This document shows, in pieces, positions 12,990-24,986 of a stretch of DNA of 64,000 bases. Each line of letters starts with the position of its first letter. Within the stretch, counting starts at the first letter, position 1. The position numbers and the translations under genes are program-made. The notes beneath the pieces are model-generated. The model made no database searches, had not been told where the DNA came from, and saw only the letters and a program-made list of their open reading frames with translations. Source of the DNA: Mucor racemosus (Eukaryota > Mucoromycota > Mucoromycetes > Mucorales > Mucoraceae); the NCBI GenBank assembly GCA_027405735.1, contig JAPEHQ010000007.1, positions 1,885,001 to 1,949,000 on the forward strand, in the 5' to 3' direction.

Positions 12990-13224
12990 TTATAAGATAT
13001 GAAAAGCTTGGTTTTTAATAATACAGCAATTAAATAAAAGATAAAATGATACTAATCGCATATGGTGAGTATTCAACATCTAGTTGAGTTTAATGAAGAA
13101 TGCTTTTGAACCCTTTTGAAAATCCTGAAGCAAACACAACATCTTGTCCTGTAATTTCTGTCTATCAAAATGTTGCGATTTCCACCACACAATGAATGCA
13201 CCTTTTATCTATCTTGACCTCGTT

Positions 13225-14772
13225 TTAAAAAATAGAAATTATTGCATACTTTTGCAGTACGCAATGCGACTAATGTAATTTACAAAAATGATCCTGTATT
13301 ATTGATTTAAAGTGCCACATTCTTGTGCTAAATTGGATTTTTGCTAGCAATATGCTGAAAATCAAACTTATATTTACTTGGCATTTTTGTTATTTGAAAA
13401 ATTAGATCTGTCACATCATCAAATAATAAATAGACGCTCTTGTGAATACTATTTTGAGGCATCTCAAGTACTCAAAAGCATTTTTGCCGTTTAAAATTGT
13501 TCAAGAAAGACTCTGCACAACAGTAAAAAAAAAAACGAATCATTGATTTTTCTCTCTTTTTCTTTGCAGTTGTAGGGATCCAAGATTTTGTGGCGTCTTA
13601 AATATATTAAATATCTTTTGATTATCGAATGTTATTTGTTTATGTAAACGTGTTCCTGAATTTGAAAATATTTGATTTAGAGTTCTTTATTTTGATCAAT
13701 AAGCCATGGCGATATTCTTGTGTGGCGGAAAATTGGTACCTATATTGTTATAAAAATAGAGTTTTAGTAATAATAAGCTGCATTATGTGTGATATTAATA
13801 TCATACATATATTATAGGGGTTGAAATGTTAAATTAAATGTTGTTGTCAACAAATAGACATAATCTGTTTACCCAAGTTTCTATATCCGATAATTAGCGG
13901 CTGTGTATTGTGCTGTGCATTGCCTTATTCTTTAAGCATAAATAAAGACGATAATCAATAAATTTATGGCTGATAGTTTTTTCAGTTATGCTATGTGAAA
14001 TAATTATAGCATTATTTGAGATTTCATAGGTATATAAATTACATCAAGCGATATGCAAGCAAACGTTTTCTATAAATATACTTAAAAAGGTAATATATTT
14101 TACAGAAAATGACTGGACAAAGGTACTTTTGGATAATTTATTTTAGTAAAAATACAAATGTGTTATAAGTATAGACTGGTATCTTTTTAGGAGGTTGATT
14201 GTTATATATCCCACGCAACTAAAAAAATCCGTGAAAATGTCACAGGACTGCAAAGCAAAGGCTTCCGAGTATTCCATTACAGTTATAAATAATTGTTTAC
14301 CATATATATATATTTTATTATTATTTACTGATTTGATCAAAGGAGATGAGAGAGATTTTCATATAATCGTACTTATCAGATATGAGTTTCCGCGGATAGA
14401 CGGCATTATTTATAACAACTTACATTTTCACTGCTTTATTCCTGGATATCTCTATTTTATTTGTATTAAGAAAAAAAAAAGAAGCTGAATAAAGTGGACA
14501 TATAACCAAGTTTAGTTCTTTTTAATTGTGCTACAATTGAACCTTATTATGAATACGATTCAAATAGACCAAGTAAATGAAAGGGGCTATTCAATGAAAG
14601 AAGGGCAAAAGCAAAGCAAGTAGGGCGGGCGGCCTTTTATTTACGGTGAGAGCTGCACGAGTAGATGACTCGCTTTAGAGGGTTACCCCACCTCAATTTA
14701 AATCAAATTAATAACTCTTGATTTATATTTACTTCTTCTTTCCTTTCTCTTTTTCTTTTTTTGTATTCCAGC
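13225..14772. other. Intergenic region upstream of the acidic membrane protein gene
   Basis: No supported gene; open frames of up to 97 codons have no recognisable motif. A GATGACTCGC element near 14664 and a pyrimidine-rich tract just before the start at 14773 could belong to the downstream promoter. Confidence 0.5.
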
Positions 14773-15903
14773 ATGAGACTCATTTGTGTAATCTTGCTAA
14801 TTAGCACATTAGCTTTGTTGTTTCATACCACTGTAGCTGATATAGATGAAGAGAAAGAATTGGCAAAATCACAATTGAATGATGATGATACATCTTTATT
14901 TCGGGGTGTAGAAAATGCCATTGACGAAGACTCTGAGGACGATGCTTACCGAATATTGAAAAGTTTACAAGATGTCAGAGATGATGACATTGATGAAGAT
15001 GAAGAATTCAACCCAGATAGTAATGAAGAAGAAGAAGGTGAAGAAGGAGATGACGACAATGATATTTTGTTTGATGAAGATGAAGATGAAGATCAAGATG
15101 AAGACGAAGATGATTTTTCAGCTGATTTACCCGAATTTAAAAACGAAGAAACAGCAGACTTTTTTGAACATCTTCCACAGCAACCTATTGACAATGGCGA
15201 TAATAAGTTAAGCATTGTTGAAGATAATATTGAAGAAGAAGAAGTAGACGATGAATTAGATGAATTAACCCCTAAACATGATGACGATGAGGAGGAGGAG
15301 GAGGAAGAAGAAGAAGACAATGAAGAACAAATTGAAAACTCCACCCCCACTCCTGTTTTACCACCTATTATTAATGAAAATATACCCTGGCAGAGACCTG
15401 AACCTGTGATGAAAGCCGATGATAATTCAAATTTCTATCAAGATATCAATTACAAAGAATCCGAGAAACTGAAGCAAAAATCACAAACTAAAAGCAATTT
15501 TCAATTTTGGCATTTATTTTTTATTTTCATGATCCTGGCGATCGTTTATAACTCAATCACAAAGCGCAAGGTATTGTATTTTTTTTAAAAAAAAGATATG
15601 ATGCATCTTACTTATTATTTCATTTAGCCTAATAATTTTATTGAATTACCATCTTCTTCGGCATCTTCCTCCTCATTATCATGGGGTAATAAGGATGAAA
15701 AAGATTATTTACCAGTAAGTGAAATATTATATAAATACAGGAAGAAAATGCTCTTATTAACTCAACCATTCAATAGTTACACAGTAATAACAAGAGAAAT
15801 GGCCATTATAAATATGAGATTAAAAGTTCTTGACAAAATAATGTGGATTAGGAATACCACAAAGATATCCCCCCCCCCCTCCCCTTCTCCTCCTCTCAAT
15901 TAA
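14773..15903 (+). CDS. Acidic single-pass membrane protein, unknown function
   Basis: The start is the ATG at 14773, because it opens a typical signal peptide (MRLICVILLISTLALLF). Exons are 14773-15570 and 15628-15903 with a 57-nt intron, giving 357 residues. After the signal comes a lumenal or extracellular region of about 220 residues packed with Asp/Glu runs, then one membrane segment around residues 247-262, then a tail of about 90 residues. The tail has a basic, amphipathic stretch (YKYRKKMLLLTQPF) and ends in a Pro/Ser-rich tip that depends on a C9 homopolymer at 15870-15878, so its very end is uncertain. I do not recognise the family. The layout suggests an ER or secretory-pathway type I protein, possibly binding calcium through its acidic region; that is inference. 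Confidence 0.7.
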
Positions 15904-15962
15904 TTTTATAAATATTACATAAAAAATTAATCTTTAAATGCTCTTTTCTGTTTTGTTTTATT

Positions 15963-16605
15963 TTACATATTTCCATTATAGTAACCAGTCATTTGTTGTT
16001 GTTGATCTCCATACATTTGTTGTTGCTGAACTTGTTGTTGTTGTGCGACTTGATCTTGGCCTTCTTCTTTTTCTTTACCAGTTGCTGTGGTTCTTTCAAT
16101 TTTTGTAGTCTAAAATATAACACAGTTGGCATTTGCGTTAAAAAAGATTCCTATTGGATAACTTACTTCACGATATTTTCCAAGATAGATCTTTAATGCT
16201 TCTGTATAATTTTCAAATCCAAGGGATTGCATAGCCCACAAAATATCTTCACCATTGATTGTCTTTCTCTTTTCTTGCTGACAACGATCACTAGCTACAA
16301 ATTCATGAGAAATTGACGTGACATTTTGACCAAAAAAGCGTCTTACCTTCACTTGTGATAAATGAAATGAATTCGGAAACACATTCTTGAACGCACTCTT
16401 TTGCTTCTTTTGCGATTTTAGCATTTTCAGGAAGTGCTTTCTTCATAATACGAGCGACACTATTATGAATATATTTAGATAAATTAAAAAAAAAAAAAAA
16501 AATCCTCCTCCCCAATTCAAACAAATCGTCTTACTTTGCAATAGGAAGAAAACGATCTTGTTCTTTGATATCAATATCAAGTTCATCTCCAGAGTGTGCT
16601 GACAT
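15963..16605 (-). CDS. HAP3: NF-YB / HAP3 CCAAT-binding subunit
   Basis: Four exons on the minus strand (16535-16605, 16347-16459, 16167-16294, 15963-16109) give 152 residues. The histone-fold core is nearly canonical: [40 protein letters not shown] and [19 protein letters not shown]. The last exon adds a Gln-rich tail. With NF-YA and NF-YC the product forms the trimeric CCAAT-box factor in the nucleus. The starting ATG (16603-16605) opens a short acidic leader as in other fungal HAP3 proteins. It is transcribed divergently from the complex I gene at 16886, and its stop lies 60 bp from the convergent gene ending at 15903. Confidence 0.95.
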
Positions 16606-16885
16606 GTTTGCTTAAATAAAATATTTAGAATTCCCAACAGAAAAAAGAAGAAAAAATTAATAGCCAAAAAGAAAAAAAGTCTTTTTTCACGAAAGGAAAG
16701 GTGCTAAAGACACTGCAATTTCATGTTGCATTTTTCCTCCGAGATTAGTTTAATGATGACGTCCCAATGAAGAAGAATCAAACTCGGGGGGTCTCAATTG
16801 AACCTTCTAATGTCGATTCTCCACAATTTTAAAGGGAAACTGTTATTTACGGTTCCTTACAACAATCTTACACTAACTTGAAAAT
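16606..16885. promoter_or_regulatory. Divergent promoter of NF-YB and complex I subunit
   Basis: This 280-bp gap separates two divergent starts. It contains a CRE-like TGACGTC at 16757-16763 immediately followed by a CCAAT pentamer at 16764-16768. CCAAT is the binding site of the NF-Y complex encoded next door, so autoregulation or co-regulation is possible. No test is possible from sequence alone. Confidence 0.5.
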
Positions 16886-17587
16886 ATGTCTTCCCGTTTA
16901 CTCTTAAAATCTCGTCTTTTAAATCAAGCTTCTACTCGTCAAGCTATTCGCAATTATGCTTCCGAGTCAAAGCAAGCTGCTCAAAACTTCCCCGAGGAGT
17001 GTAGGTTTTGCTGTATTAGATTTATTCAATGTTATTTACCTTTATTTACTATTAGCCTTTGGTGGTAATGCCTGGAGAAATAGTGCTATTGCCATTGTTG
17101 CTGGTCTTGTCTGGTATCGTGTTGATCAACACATTACCCATTCTGGTGATGTACGTTTTTCATTTGTACTGTGATGTATTCAAATTAACATTTTGACATT
17201 TTGTATTTTTAGGAAAAGCATCCTTTTACCCGTTGGATTGAATACCGTATGACTTCTGCTGAAAAGAATGATGAATTCAATCAAGCAAGTTTAGCTTCTG
17301 CTGAAGCTGCTGCCGAATACAAGTAAATACTAAATATATCTTCATCTTGTATAAATCAGTTATTGATAGTGCAAAAAAAAAATTTTTTAACCTAGATTGT
17401 TTGTTCAAGAAGCTCAACGTGCACCTATCCATCGTATGAGATACCCTGAGTAAGTCTAAAATGTTAATTGACTAATTTCTCTATGCTAATGAACATTGTT
17501 TTCAGGGCCTTCGAACGTCATAGCGCTCGTGGACTTACAGCTGGTACTCAGGTTGATTTGACTGATCTCAAGGTTAGATCTGATTAG
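16886..17587 (+). CDS. Mitochondrial complex I accessory subunit, fungal 17.8-kDa (NUXM-like) type
   Basis: Five exons (16886-17000, 17056-17150, 17213-17322, 17396-17449, 17506-17587) encode 151 residues. The N-terminus is an Arg/Ser-rich mitochondrial presequence (MSSRLLLKSRLLNQ). One hydrophobic segment follows (SAIAIVAGLVWYRV), then a matrix-type tail with HPFTRWIEYR, EYKLFVQEAQ and MRYPEAFERHS. The pattern FTR-WI ... LF ... RYPE-F ... G-QVDL matches the fungal NADH:ubiquinone oxidoreductase 17.8-kDa subunit. The assignment rests on that pattern, so another small inner-membrane protein is possible. Four introns in a 456-nt coding region is dense for this window. Confidence 0.7.
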
Positions 17588-18897
17588 AGGATAGAAAGAC
17601 GATATAATTTATAGTACAATAAAAAAAGCGAAAAAAAGAATCACCACATAAAGTTTTATTTAAGCGACATTCGACAGTTACTTCCTTAAACTCGTCAACA
17701 CAAATTGAAGACATTGCATTGAGTAATTACTGTATCCAAAAAACAATTCAAGTTTAGATTCGATTTTTTTGTTTAATTTAATGCATATTCGACCTATTTT
17801 CTATGAAAAATTCATATTTAAAACCATTATAATTGAATTGCAATGATAATTAGGTCGTATCAGGATGTAGCTCCATAAAATCGATGACAACCTTCATGAT
17901 AATTCAAAGGATATGTAGAAGAAAGAATGTTTGTATATTTGTGGTCGCTGTTTCAATGAAATATTTTCGTTAAAAATGCACTTTTCAAAGACTTTTTTTG
18001 TATTGAAAAATGAATTTGAAAAGCCAATATTTGATTATTTTCATTTGGCAGCATGTCCAATACGTGCTTGTATTTTTTCAAAAAACAAATTCATGTAAAA
18101 ATACATTGTTATTAGTCGTTCCAACAAGAGTATGTATGCTTTATTTTTTTAAACTCTTATTTAAACTCCGCCACGAATTTACCTTGTCTATAGCTGCATC
18201 TACCATTTCGACAGTGTATTCCCTTTAGAATAACCCTATACACGTATAGTACCAGTATTACCAATATTTGCGTTCTTTAGTAGCGTGGCCTAAGTTAAAA
18301 ATATGTTACATAGTCATATTTGCCCTTTAAAAACTACTAATTTCACGACGTAGCCCAAAACTATTCCGGCAAGCACGACGATTACCCTGGCTTTTATCTC
18401 GATTTTTCGTAAACAATAAGTCAATTTCGATTTTACGGCTCTGATATGACAAACATCGATATTCGTTACAAAGCTTTTCTGTAATTATTCATTAAATTAT
18501 TACAAATACACTGTTTTGAAATGTTGCGCAGTTAATCTAGAAGCCTGGATTGACCAATTGATACTCTTTATTTGCCAACTAGTGCAATATCATCCCGGAC
18601 CGCGCAGATACCGTCATGAGTCATGGTGGCTATAAAAGCAGATTTTTTCTCGTTTTCATCCTTTTCATTCCGCCTTTTTTCTCGTTTTTACGTTTTTTTT
18701 TATTTATTGTATAAAAAAAAACTTGTAAAGAAAGGTTTAAAGCTATCTATATTTATATAAAGTATTATAAGTCAAAAAAAGGTAATTCAGGTTATTTTTT
18801 GTTATATAAAATACGTACTAAGAAAGAGAAATGTATACGTGTTTATTATAGACCCTAACCGCAACGTCCCCTCTCGCATCATCAACAAGCAATAATC
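17588..18897. other. Intergenic region with TFIIA promoter
   Basis: No gene is supported in these 1.3 kb. Near the right side is an AP-1/Gcn4-like TGAGTCA (about 18617) followed closely by a TATA-like GGCTATAAAAG (about 18628-18638), about 260 bp before the TFIIA start. Confidence 0.45.
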
Positions 18898-20274
18898 ATG
18901 TCGAACGCTATTGTGGTAAATTTAAAACATTTGCAATTTTATTGGTTTATTCATGGATACTAATTGATTTTATATCATAGTCAAATGTTTATCGATATGT
19001 AATTGATGATGTTATTAATCAAGTTCGTGGAGATTTCGAAGATATGGGTATTGATGACTCTATTTTGCAGGAATTACAAAGAGTAAGAGATTCTCAATGA
19101 ATAATTTTTATTAGATATATATATTAATATGGTCATTTAAAGTCTTGGGAAACCAAAGTAGCTAGATCTCGTGTGGCTAATTTCGGTTTTAAAGAAGATG
19201 GTTATTATGAAGAGGATGGTAATAATAATAATAATGGAGGAGATGGCAATGCGTTACCCAACAGCAATGTTAATAATAATGCAAATGGTCAAAAGCAACC
19301 TCAGCTATCATATCCTACAGAATATTCTAATAATAATAATAATAATAATAACAATAACAATCCAAACAACAATAATGGTCCATCTGCTGCTAGTTTAGCC
19401 AATTTGGCGGCAACTACCGCTGCTGCAAGACCTCCTCCGCCTCAACCATATGGATTACCACCAAATATTAATAATAATAATAACGTTTCCAGACCTTTTC
19501 CTGATTCAGACCACCTTTTAAATCAATATCAAATGATGCAACAGCACAAACAACCACAAATGCAACAACAACCACAACAACAGCAACAAAATAACAATTT
19601 GCCTGAATTACAATTACCTGGACTTCCAAGACCTAATCTTCCTCAAAACGATGGTGCCAATGATGAATTTGAATTTTTGTCAACAAAAGTAAGTTTTGTC
19701 TCGATTTCATAGATGTTTTACTAATATCATATATGAAAAAATATAGGAAATTGATCAACGCATTGAAGATATGGTTCAATCAAGTCAAGAAGAGCAAGAC
19801 AGTGAGAATATGCAAATTTCATTTACAGCGTCATCTTTCTCTGGTGAACCACTTGCATTAGATTCATTACCTGATAGTGTTAAGCAATTAATGCAAGAAG
19901 CAAGAGAAAGAGCCATCAAAGCCGGTGCCATCAAGAAGAGTAGCCGTATTGCTCAATTAGATGGAGAAGGTGATACTCCTGCTGCCACACCTTCTGCTGG
20001 TACTGATGCCACAACCAACAATACTACCACAGCAACAGCACCATCAACAACAACTACTACAAATGATGACGATATTAATTCTGATTTAGATGATACTGAC
20101 GACGATGATGATGATGGTGAGGGAGGAGAAGAGATTGAACACATCATTTTATGTTTATACGATAAAGTGACAAGAACAAAAAACAAGTGGAAGTGTATAT
20201 TGAAAGATGGTATTATGTTGGTTAATGGTAGAGACTATCTCTTTCATCGTGCTAATGGCGATTTTGAATGGTAA
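18898..20274 (+). CDS. TOA1: TFIIA large subunit (alpha/beta, TOA1)
   Basis: Exons 18898-18915, 18981-19082, 19143-19688 and 19747-20274 give 397 residues. The first exon is only six codons. The N-terminal four-helix-bundle region reads IDDVINQVRGDFEDMGIDD followed by LQELQRSWETKV. The C-terminal beta-barrel part contains LYDKVTRTKNKWKCILKDG and NGRDYLFHRANGDFEW, both hallmarks of TFIIA alpha/beta. The linker is long and low-complexity (Asn, Gln, Pro, Thr, then Asp/Glu runs), as usual for this subunit. It binds TBP-DNA with the small subunit in RNA polymerase II initiation. It converges with the ArfGAP gene, only 97 bp between stop codons. Confidence 0.95.
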
Positions 20275-20371
20275 ACAAAATACATATAAACATTATAAAT
20301 ATTACAAAAAAATATATATATTATATATATAAAGATTTCATTAAATAAAAGATATAAAAAATTTGTTATTG

Positions 20372-21772
20372 TCATCGCTTGAATAAAGGATCTAAATCGC
20401 CAAACAATGCATTATTAGACGTGGTTTTAAATGCTGGCGACGATATTGTTGTTTTTGATGTTGTAGGTGATTTTTGGAAATCACCAAATGATAATGAATC
20501 ATTAGAATCCATTTTCGTCATTGGTGGTGAAGTAACAGGCTTTGATCCAAGAGATAAATCACGTAAAGCAGCATAAGGATCTAAATCAATTGATCTGTTG
20601 GTCTTTTGTTGTATAGGACTAGTGGGCGTTGCGATTTGAAAGATGTTGTTATTGATAAAAGTATTTGAAGGTGATGATGATGATGAAGGTGAATTAGGCT
20701 GCAAAATACCACCTGTATAAGTAGCTGTTGACACTGGTTTAACAGGATTTAATGCTGCCAAATCTGAAAAGAAATCATTCTTTACTGAGACTGTTGGTGA
20801 TGGAGATTGTCGTTGCTGTTGTTGTAGTGGAGCCGAGGTTAAAGGATTAATTGCATCTACAAACAATGAGTTGAATTACTCTTATTAATACATTTTTTAT
20901 ATCAGATTTATCTCTTTTACTTGTACTACTAGATGGTGGCGGAGGGGAAGGAAATGAAGGTGATTTTGGTGATAACATTAAATCATCGTTTAATAGCAAA
21001 TCTGCGGTATTAGTCTTTATAGTGGGGATCAAACCAATAGGCACGTTATCATCCACCCAAGATTGAGTAGGAACTATTTTGGGTCTATCCGTGGTAACAT
21101 TAAGACTTTGTCTCTTGGCAACTTTTGGACTGGGTGATTTACGAACACCATCTTCAGTGTAAAGCTCAGTAATAATACGTTTAACATGCTCAGCATGAGA
21201 TACACCCTTTTTACGATCCAACCATTTTTGTTCATAATACTTTTGTCTCATAAATAATCTTACATCTCCATCTGATTCAGGCTCTACTGTATTCATATTG
21301 TAATTGCTCAACCAAATTGTTCGAGCAATTCCATTGCCACCATGTTGTAAAGCTACAATCTCTGGTCCTGAAAATTTACTAGCCGAGATAGATTTCACTC
21401 TATGACCTACTTCCCGTCTATATTTATAATTGCAATTACTCATTAGAATGGTCTGATTATAAACTATAAACAATTCCCTTTCTTACACAAGTCCTGAACA
21501 ACGAGTACATACAAAAGTTTGAATACTAACATTTACAAAAAATGGGCTCTAGAATAAGCATGTTAGAGGAAATAATCAATCATATTTATGATATGATATT
21601 ACCTTGGTTGGGCAATCGAAGCATTTCTTATTTTCTGGGAGACGTAATAACTCTCTTACTTTTCTATGTTCTACTCTAAGTATCCGTATACCAACATCTT
21701 CCATTAAAGGAAGCAATTAATTACTTACTGCGAATTCCATTCTTCTTGTTTCTTTGCAATAAGTGCTGCCAT
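20372..21772 (-). CDS. AGFG-type ArfGAP protein
   Basis: Five exons on the minus strand (21729-21772, 21603-21675, 21487-21548, 20921-21417, 20372-20856) give 386 residues in frame. The first three exons are short and build the zinc finger: Cys33-x2-Cys36-x16-Cys53-x2-Cys56, the exact ArfGAP spacing, followed by VGHRVKSISASKFSGPEI and NGIARTIWLSNYN. The segment HRVKSIS resembles AGFG/HRB proteins more than classic ArfGAPs. The remaining 250 residues or so are Ser/Pro-rich with repeated F-x-D/F-G-D-L and N-P-F-like short motifs suited to clathrin-adaptor or EH-domain binding. Likely role: Arf GTPase regulation or cargo sorting in vesicle traffic. The exon 4/5 junction (64-nt intron 20857-20920) was chosen because it alone keeps the frame. 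Confidence 0.88.
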
Positions 21773-24429
21773 AATAAAATGAGATATTCAAAAAGAATAG
21801 GAAGAAAAGAAAGAGAAAAGAAACAAGAAAAGGTTACACTGGTGGTTTAATGACACTCAATCGAATGTACCTATTATATTTAACATCATTCTTTTGTGGT
21901 GGCTTTTTTTTACAACGTACCTTTTTTAGTAGATTCTAAATTGTATCATATTGCAGAATACTCATATTACATAGTATTATGTTTCGGATCATTCTGCATG
22001 TTGATTCTGTACATGCAAACTGAACCTACTACAGATTATCTAATTACACTTTTCATTTGTTTATATTTGTCAGTAATGCATTCTATACTTTAATCGAAAC
22101 TAACAATGGTGTTAGAGCTCTTTATTGATCATGACCCTTAACCAATATACTTTGTTAGGAAATATAACATGCATTATACGATAAATCTCCATAGATACCC
22201 AAATTACTATTTCTTATTAAAAACATTGAATTTGGTAATTGCTTTTTATGAAAATCAGTATTTGAACCCAATACTTGATATCCATATAGATTACTACCCT
22301 CTTATTTCATATTTCAGAGAATCAAAAAAAAATGGAATAAAGTGCTTTGACATTTTATACATTTTCACAGGTAATTTTACATAAGGTTATTAACCTAGAT
22401 ATTGATTAAAAACTCTTTGAATTTGAAAACTCCATCTGATCTGGTATTAAAATAAAATTCTGCTGTGATAATAACATGCCAACGAAGAATCTGTTTATAC
22501 TTTTGTATTCTCAAACATATCAGACTGAATGCTTTTTGTAGTGAACGACAAACAGTAGAAGCTTGAGCCAAAATATTATGTACTGATAAATTTAGACTTT
22601 CAAAACTTCTAATGGCAGTGCAAAATATGAATTTTAAACATTGCCGATGCTCTTGAATGAGTTGAGGCACATTCCCTCTTCAGATTTTATAATTGTAAAC
22701 TCTTTGTAAAGAAAAAATGAAACATCTGTAAGGACCATTTATCTTAGAAATGTGTCTGTTGAAGACAAAAAAAAAGATTTTATTGATTTTTCATAAAAGA
22801 GTATATTAAGATATAGGTAGTATGTTTATACAAATGGATCTAATACACAACTTAATTACAGACATTGGAGACAATATCCTCGCAGACAGAGTTCAGTTAA
22901 TCCAAGATGCCAGGATTACATGCCATGATGTTGGTCAAGTTAAGCTTAACACCTTTAATGTTGTGGTTGTCAGAGACCTTGTAAATGTATTTGATGTTAT
23001 TATGTTCACAAACAAGGACGCTTTCGTTGAAGTCAAAATTAACTTTGTAAACAGTAGCTTTGGTGACCATAGCAGAGAAAAGATCGGCGATAATAACGTA
23101 GAACTTTATATTGTTTGCTTGTAGAAAAAAGATTGATTGATTGATGATATGAACTTTCTTTTGACAACGAAATGCTTTGTTGTATTTATGTTTTTTTTAA
23201 AAAAAAATAAACATGAATATTTGCCCCTTTAACAATCCAGGTACATAAATCCAGGTTCGATGTATGTATATCATATAAAATCAAAATGTTACACTTGAGC
23301 TATTTCGGAGAGGCTTTAATGTAGATCAATATTAAATTGGTGTTTCATGCATTACAATTGAATTGTGCAACAACGTATATTCATCTAAATATTACCCTGA
23401 CTTGATTTACGTCAATATCTAAAACATCAATCTACTTATTTTTGATCACTTAATTTTTTGAAAGTTTATTTATGCAATAGTATCAACATTTGCCTCTTCT
23501 AGGTTTATGCGATGTTAGGGAAAAATCTTTACAAACCCAAGTTTCATTGTAAAGATACTATTTATCATTAAATTTCATAGTCTTTGGGTACTAAGGCCTT
23601 TTTTTTTTTTTTTTTGTTTAATTTGCCACTGAGGAATATGAGGCTCCGTGGTGTCGACGGATTGTATTTTGAATATTTATATAGATTTTTATGTCAAATT
23701 AAGAAGTCTTGTGCTTATTTGAGATTGTCGATTTTTGGAATACGAGGAACAATTAAATTTCTACTATAACTGTGGTGTTTCCCGTTATTTTATCAGAAAC
23801 TATGTATAAAAATGTTTATATTCTTAAATTGACCGCTTGCTTTTTACACCTGATCTGTATACTGAGAGGCTATTATTGGGCCAATTCTATTTGAAGTTGT
23901 TCAAATTACAGAAATACAGATAATATGTATATAAATGTTTCAATCATTGGAAGTGTCGTAAACAACTTGAGTTAATTATGCTTGATGGATTAAGTATATT
24001 ATACTACGCATGTTAGCAATTCCAATAAAGAATGGTAGTTGAATCAATCAAACTGGCAACTTTATTTTTTATACTTTTGTCTAATTTACTAATGTCTAAT
24101 ATCTTCCTTTGTCCATTGTTCGCTTCCTTTCTATGCAAGAGCCCGATTAATGCATCATTTTGAAGGTTTTTTCAGACCTAAAACCTGCATTTCACTAATG
24201 CATTTACTAATACAAAATGATCATTAAACCTCGAATTCTGATGCAACTTTTTTTGTTTTTGTACAGTTGATGTGAGCTTTAGATATTTTTGATAAATCAT
24301 TTCCTTTCTTGATGTTGATGAACCTGATTATTGTGACGGATTATTAGTCATTTAGACGAATCGTGCAGTAAAAAAATCCACAAAATGCACCCAGGCAGCT
24401 TAATTTACATTCTTATTATTTTATACAAA
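21773..24429. other. Intergenic region, mostly featureless
   Basis: This is AT-rich DNA. The only coding-like stretch is the small minus-strand frame at 22897-23070. A 91-codon minus frame at 22395-22670 (Cys/His/Arg-containing) has no recognised family. A T17 run lies near 23599-23615. Confidence 0.5.
22897..23070 (-). CDS. Possible small or decayed ORF, unknown
   Basis: A 57-codon minus-strand frame starts at ATG 23068-23070. Its codons favour C-ending choices (GTC, ACC, TTC, AAC, CTT) like the well-expressed genes of this window and unlike random AT-rich DNA. The peptide has alternating hydrophobic strands (KATVYKVNFDFN, LVCEHNNIKYIYKVS). The frame stays open upstream without another ATG, and after the TAA it continues with coding-like sequence, so it may be the relic of a longer gene. 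I do not recognise it. Confidence 0.35.
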   Translation of the reverse strand: MVTKATVYKVNFDFNESVLVCEHNNIKYIYKVSDNHNIKGVKLNLTNIMACNPGILD

Positions 24430-24986
24430 ATGGCTAAATATTCAAATGTTTCTGTCAAGCAACTCGTTTATCCTGGAGGAATCGATGATGCTTTAAAAGT
24501 TCGTATTGCCGTATTTGTTGACGAGCAAAAATATACCTTAGAAAGTGAATTAGACGAGTAAAGTTGAAAATTCGAAAAAGGCAAAAAAGGATATAAATAC
24601 TGTACTAATATTAAATCAATATTAACAATAGTCATGATGAAGGCTCCTTTCATTGGGCCGCCTATTGTGATAAAAATAATGAAGACGGTACGATTGAGAA
24701 TAATGTACCTGTAGGCACCATTCGTATGATCCCCTTACCCGGAAACATTGCCAAGTTGGGTCGTTTAGCTGTTCTCAGTACTGCTCGTGGTCTTTATATT
24801 GGCCAAAAGCTTGTTAATGAGTTTATTGATTTTTGTAGAAAGAACGAATATCATACAATTGTCTTGCATTCGCAATATCCTCGTCGTGGATTTTATGACA
24901 AACTCGGTTTCGTTATTGAAGAAGGCGAAGAAATTTTTGATGAGGATGGTACTCCTCATATCCGTATGTATATGCGCAACCTTTGA
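24430..24986 (+). CDS. GNAT-family N-acetyltransferase
   Basis: Exons 24430-24557 and 24632-24986 with a 74-nt intron give 160 residues. The N-terminal part has VRIAVFVDEQ, the signature of ElaA-like/GNAT proteins. Motif A follows as VGTIRMIPLPG ... KLGRLAVLSTARGLYIGQKL, where ARGLYIG takes the place of the usual R-G-x-G-x-G acetyl-CoA loop. Motif B is present as HSQYPRRGFYDKLGF. The length is typical of a single-domain GNAT. The substrate cannot be told. The second of the loop glycines is replaced by Tyr, a modest departure from consensus. Confidence 0.85.

Larger units (their letters stand above)
9735..13224 (+). repeat. R1 repeat family, copy 1
   Basis: This long repeat is shared with 26845-31479 and 59764-62440. 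It contains two GC-richer segments with CTCCGGA...GCGGC motifs, a GCCGACC-started block rich in GTGC/GCAC, a very well conserved non-coding block at about 12075-12540, and a dead dynein intermediate chain fragment near its right end. The right boundary is sharp because copies 1 and 2 both stop matching right after CTTGACCTCGTT. It is interrupted by the solo LTR at 10935-11463. No helicase, transposase or reverse transcriptase frame was found in it. Confidence 0.75.

Noticed and set aside
9735..13224. R1 as a Helitron
   Set aside because: The ends do not show 5' TC and 3' CTRR with a hairpin, and no Rep/helicase sequence is present.
15093..15350. Antisense Ser-rich open frame
   Set aside because: It is the complement of the Asp/Glu-rich codons of the gene at 14773.
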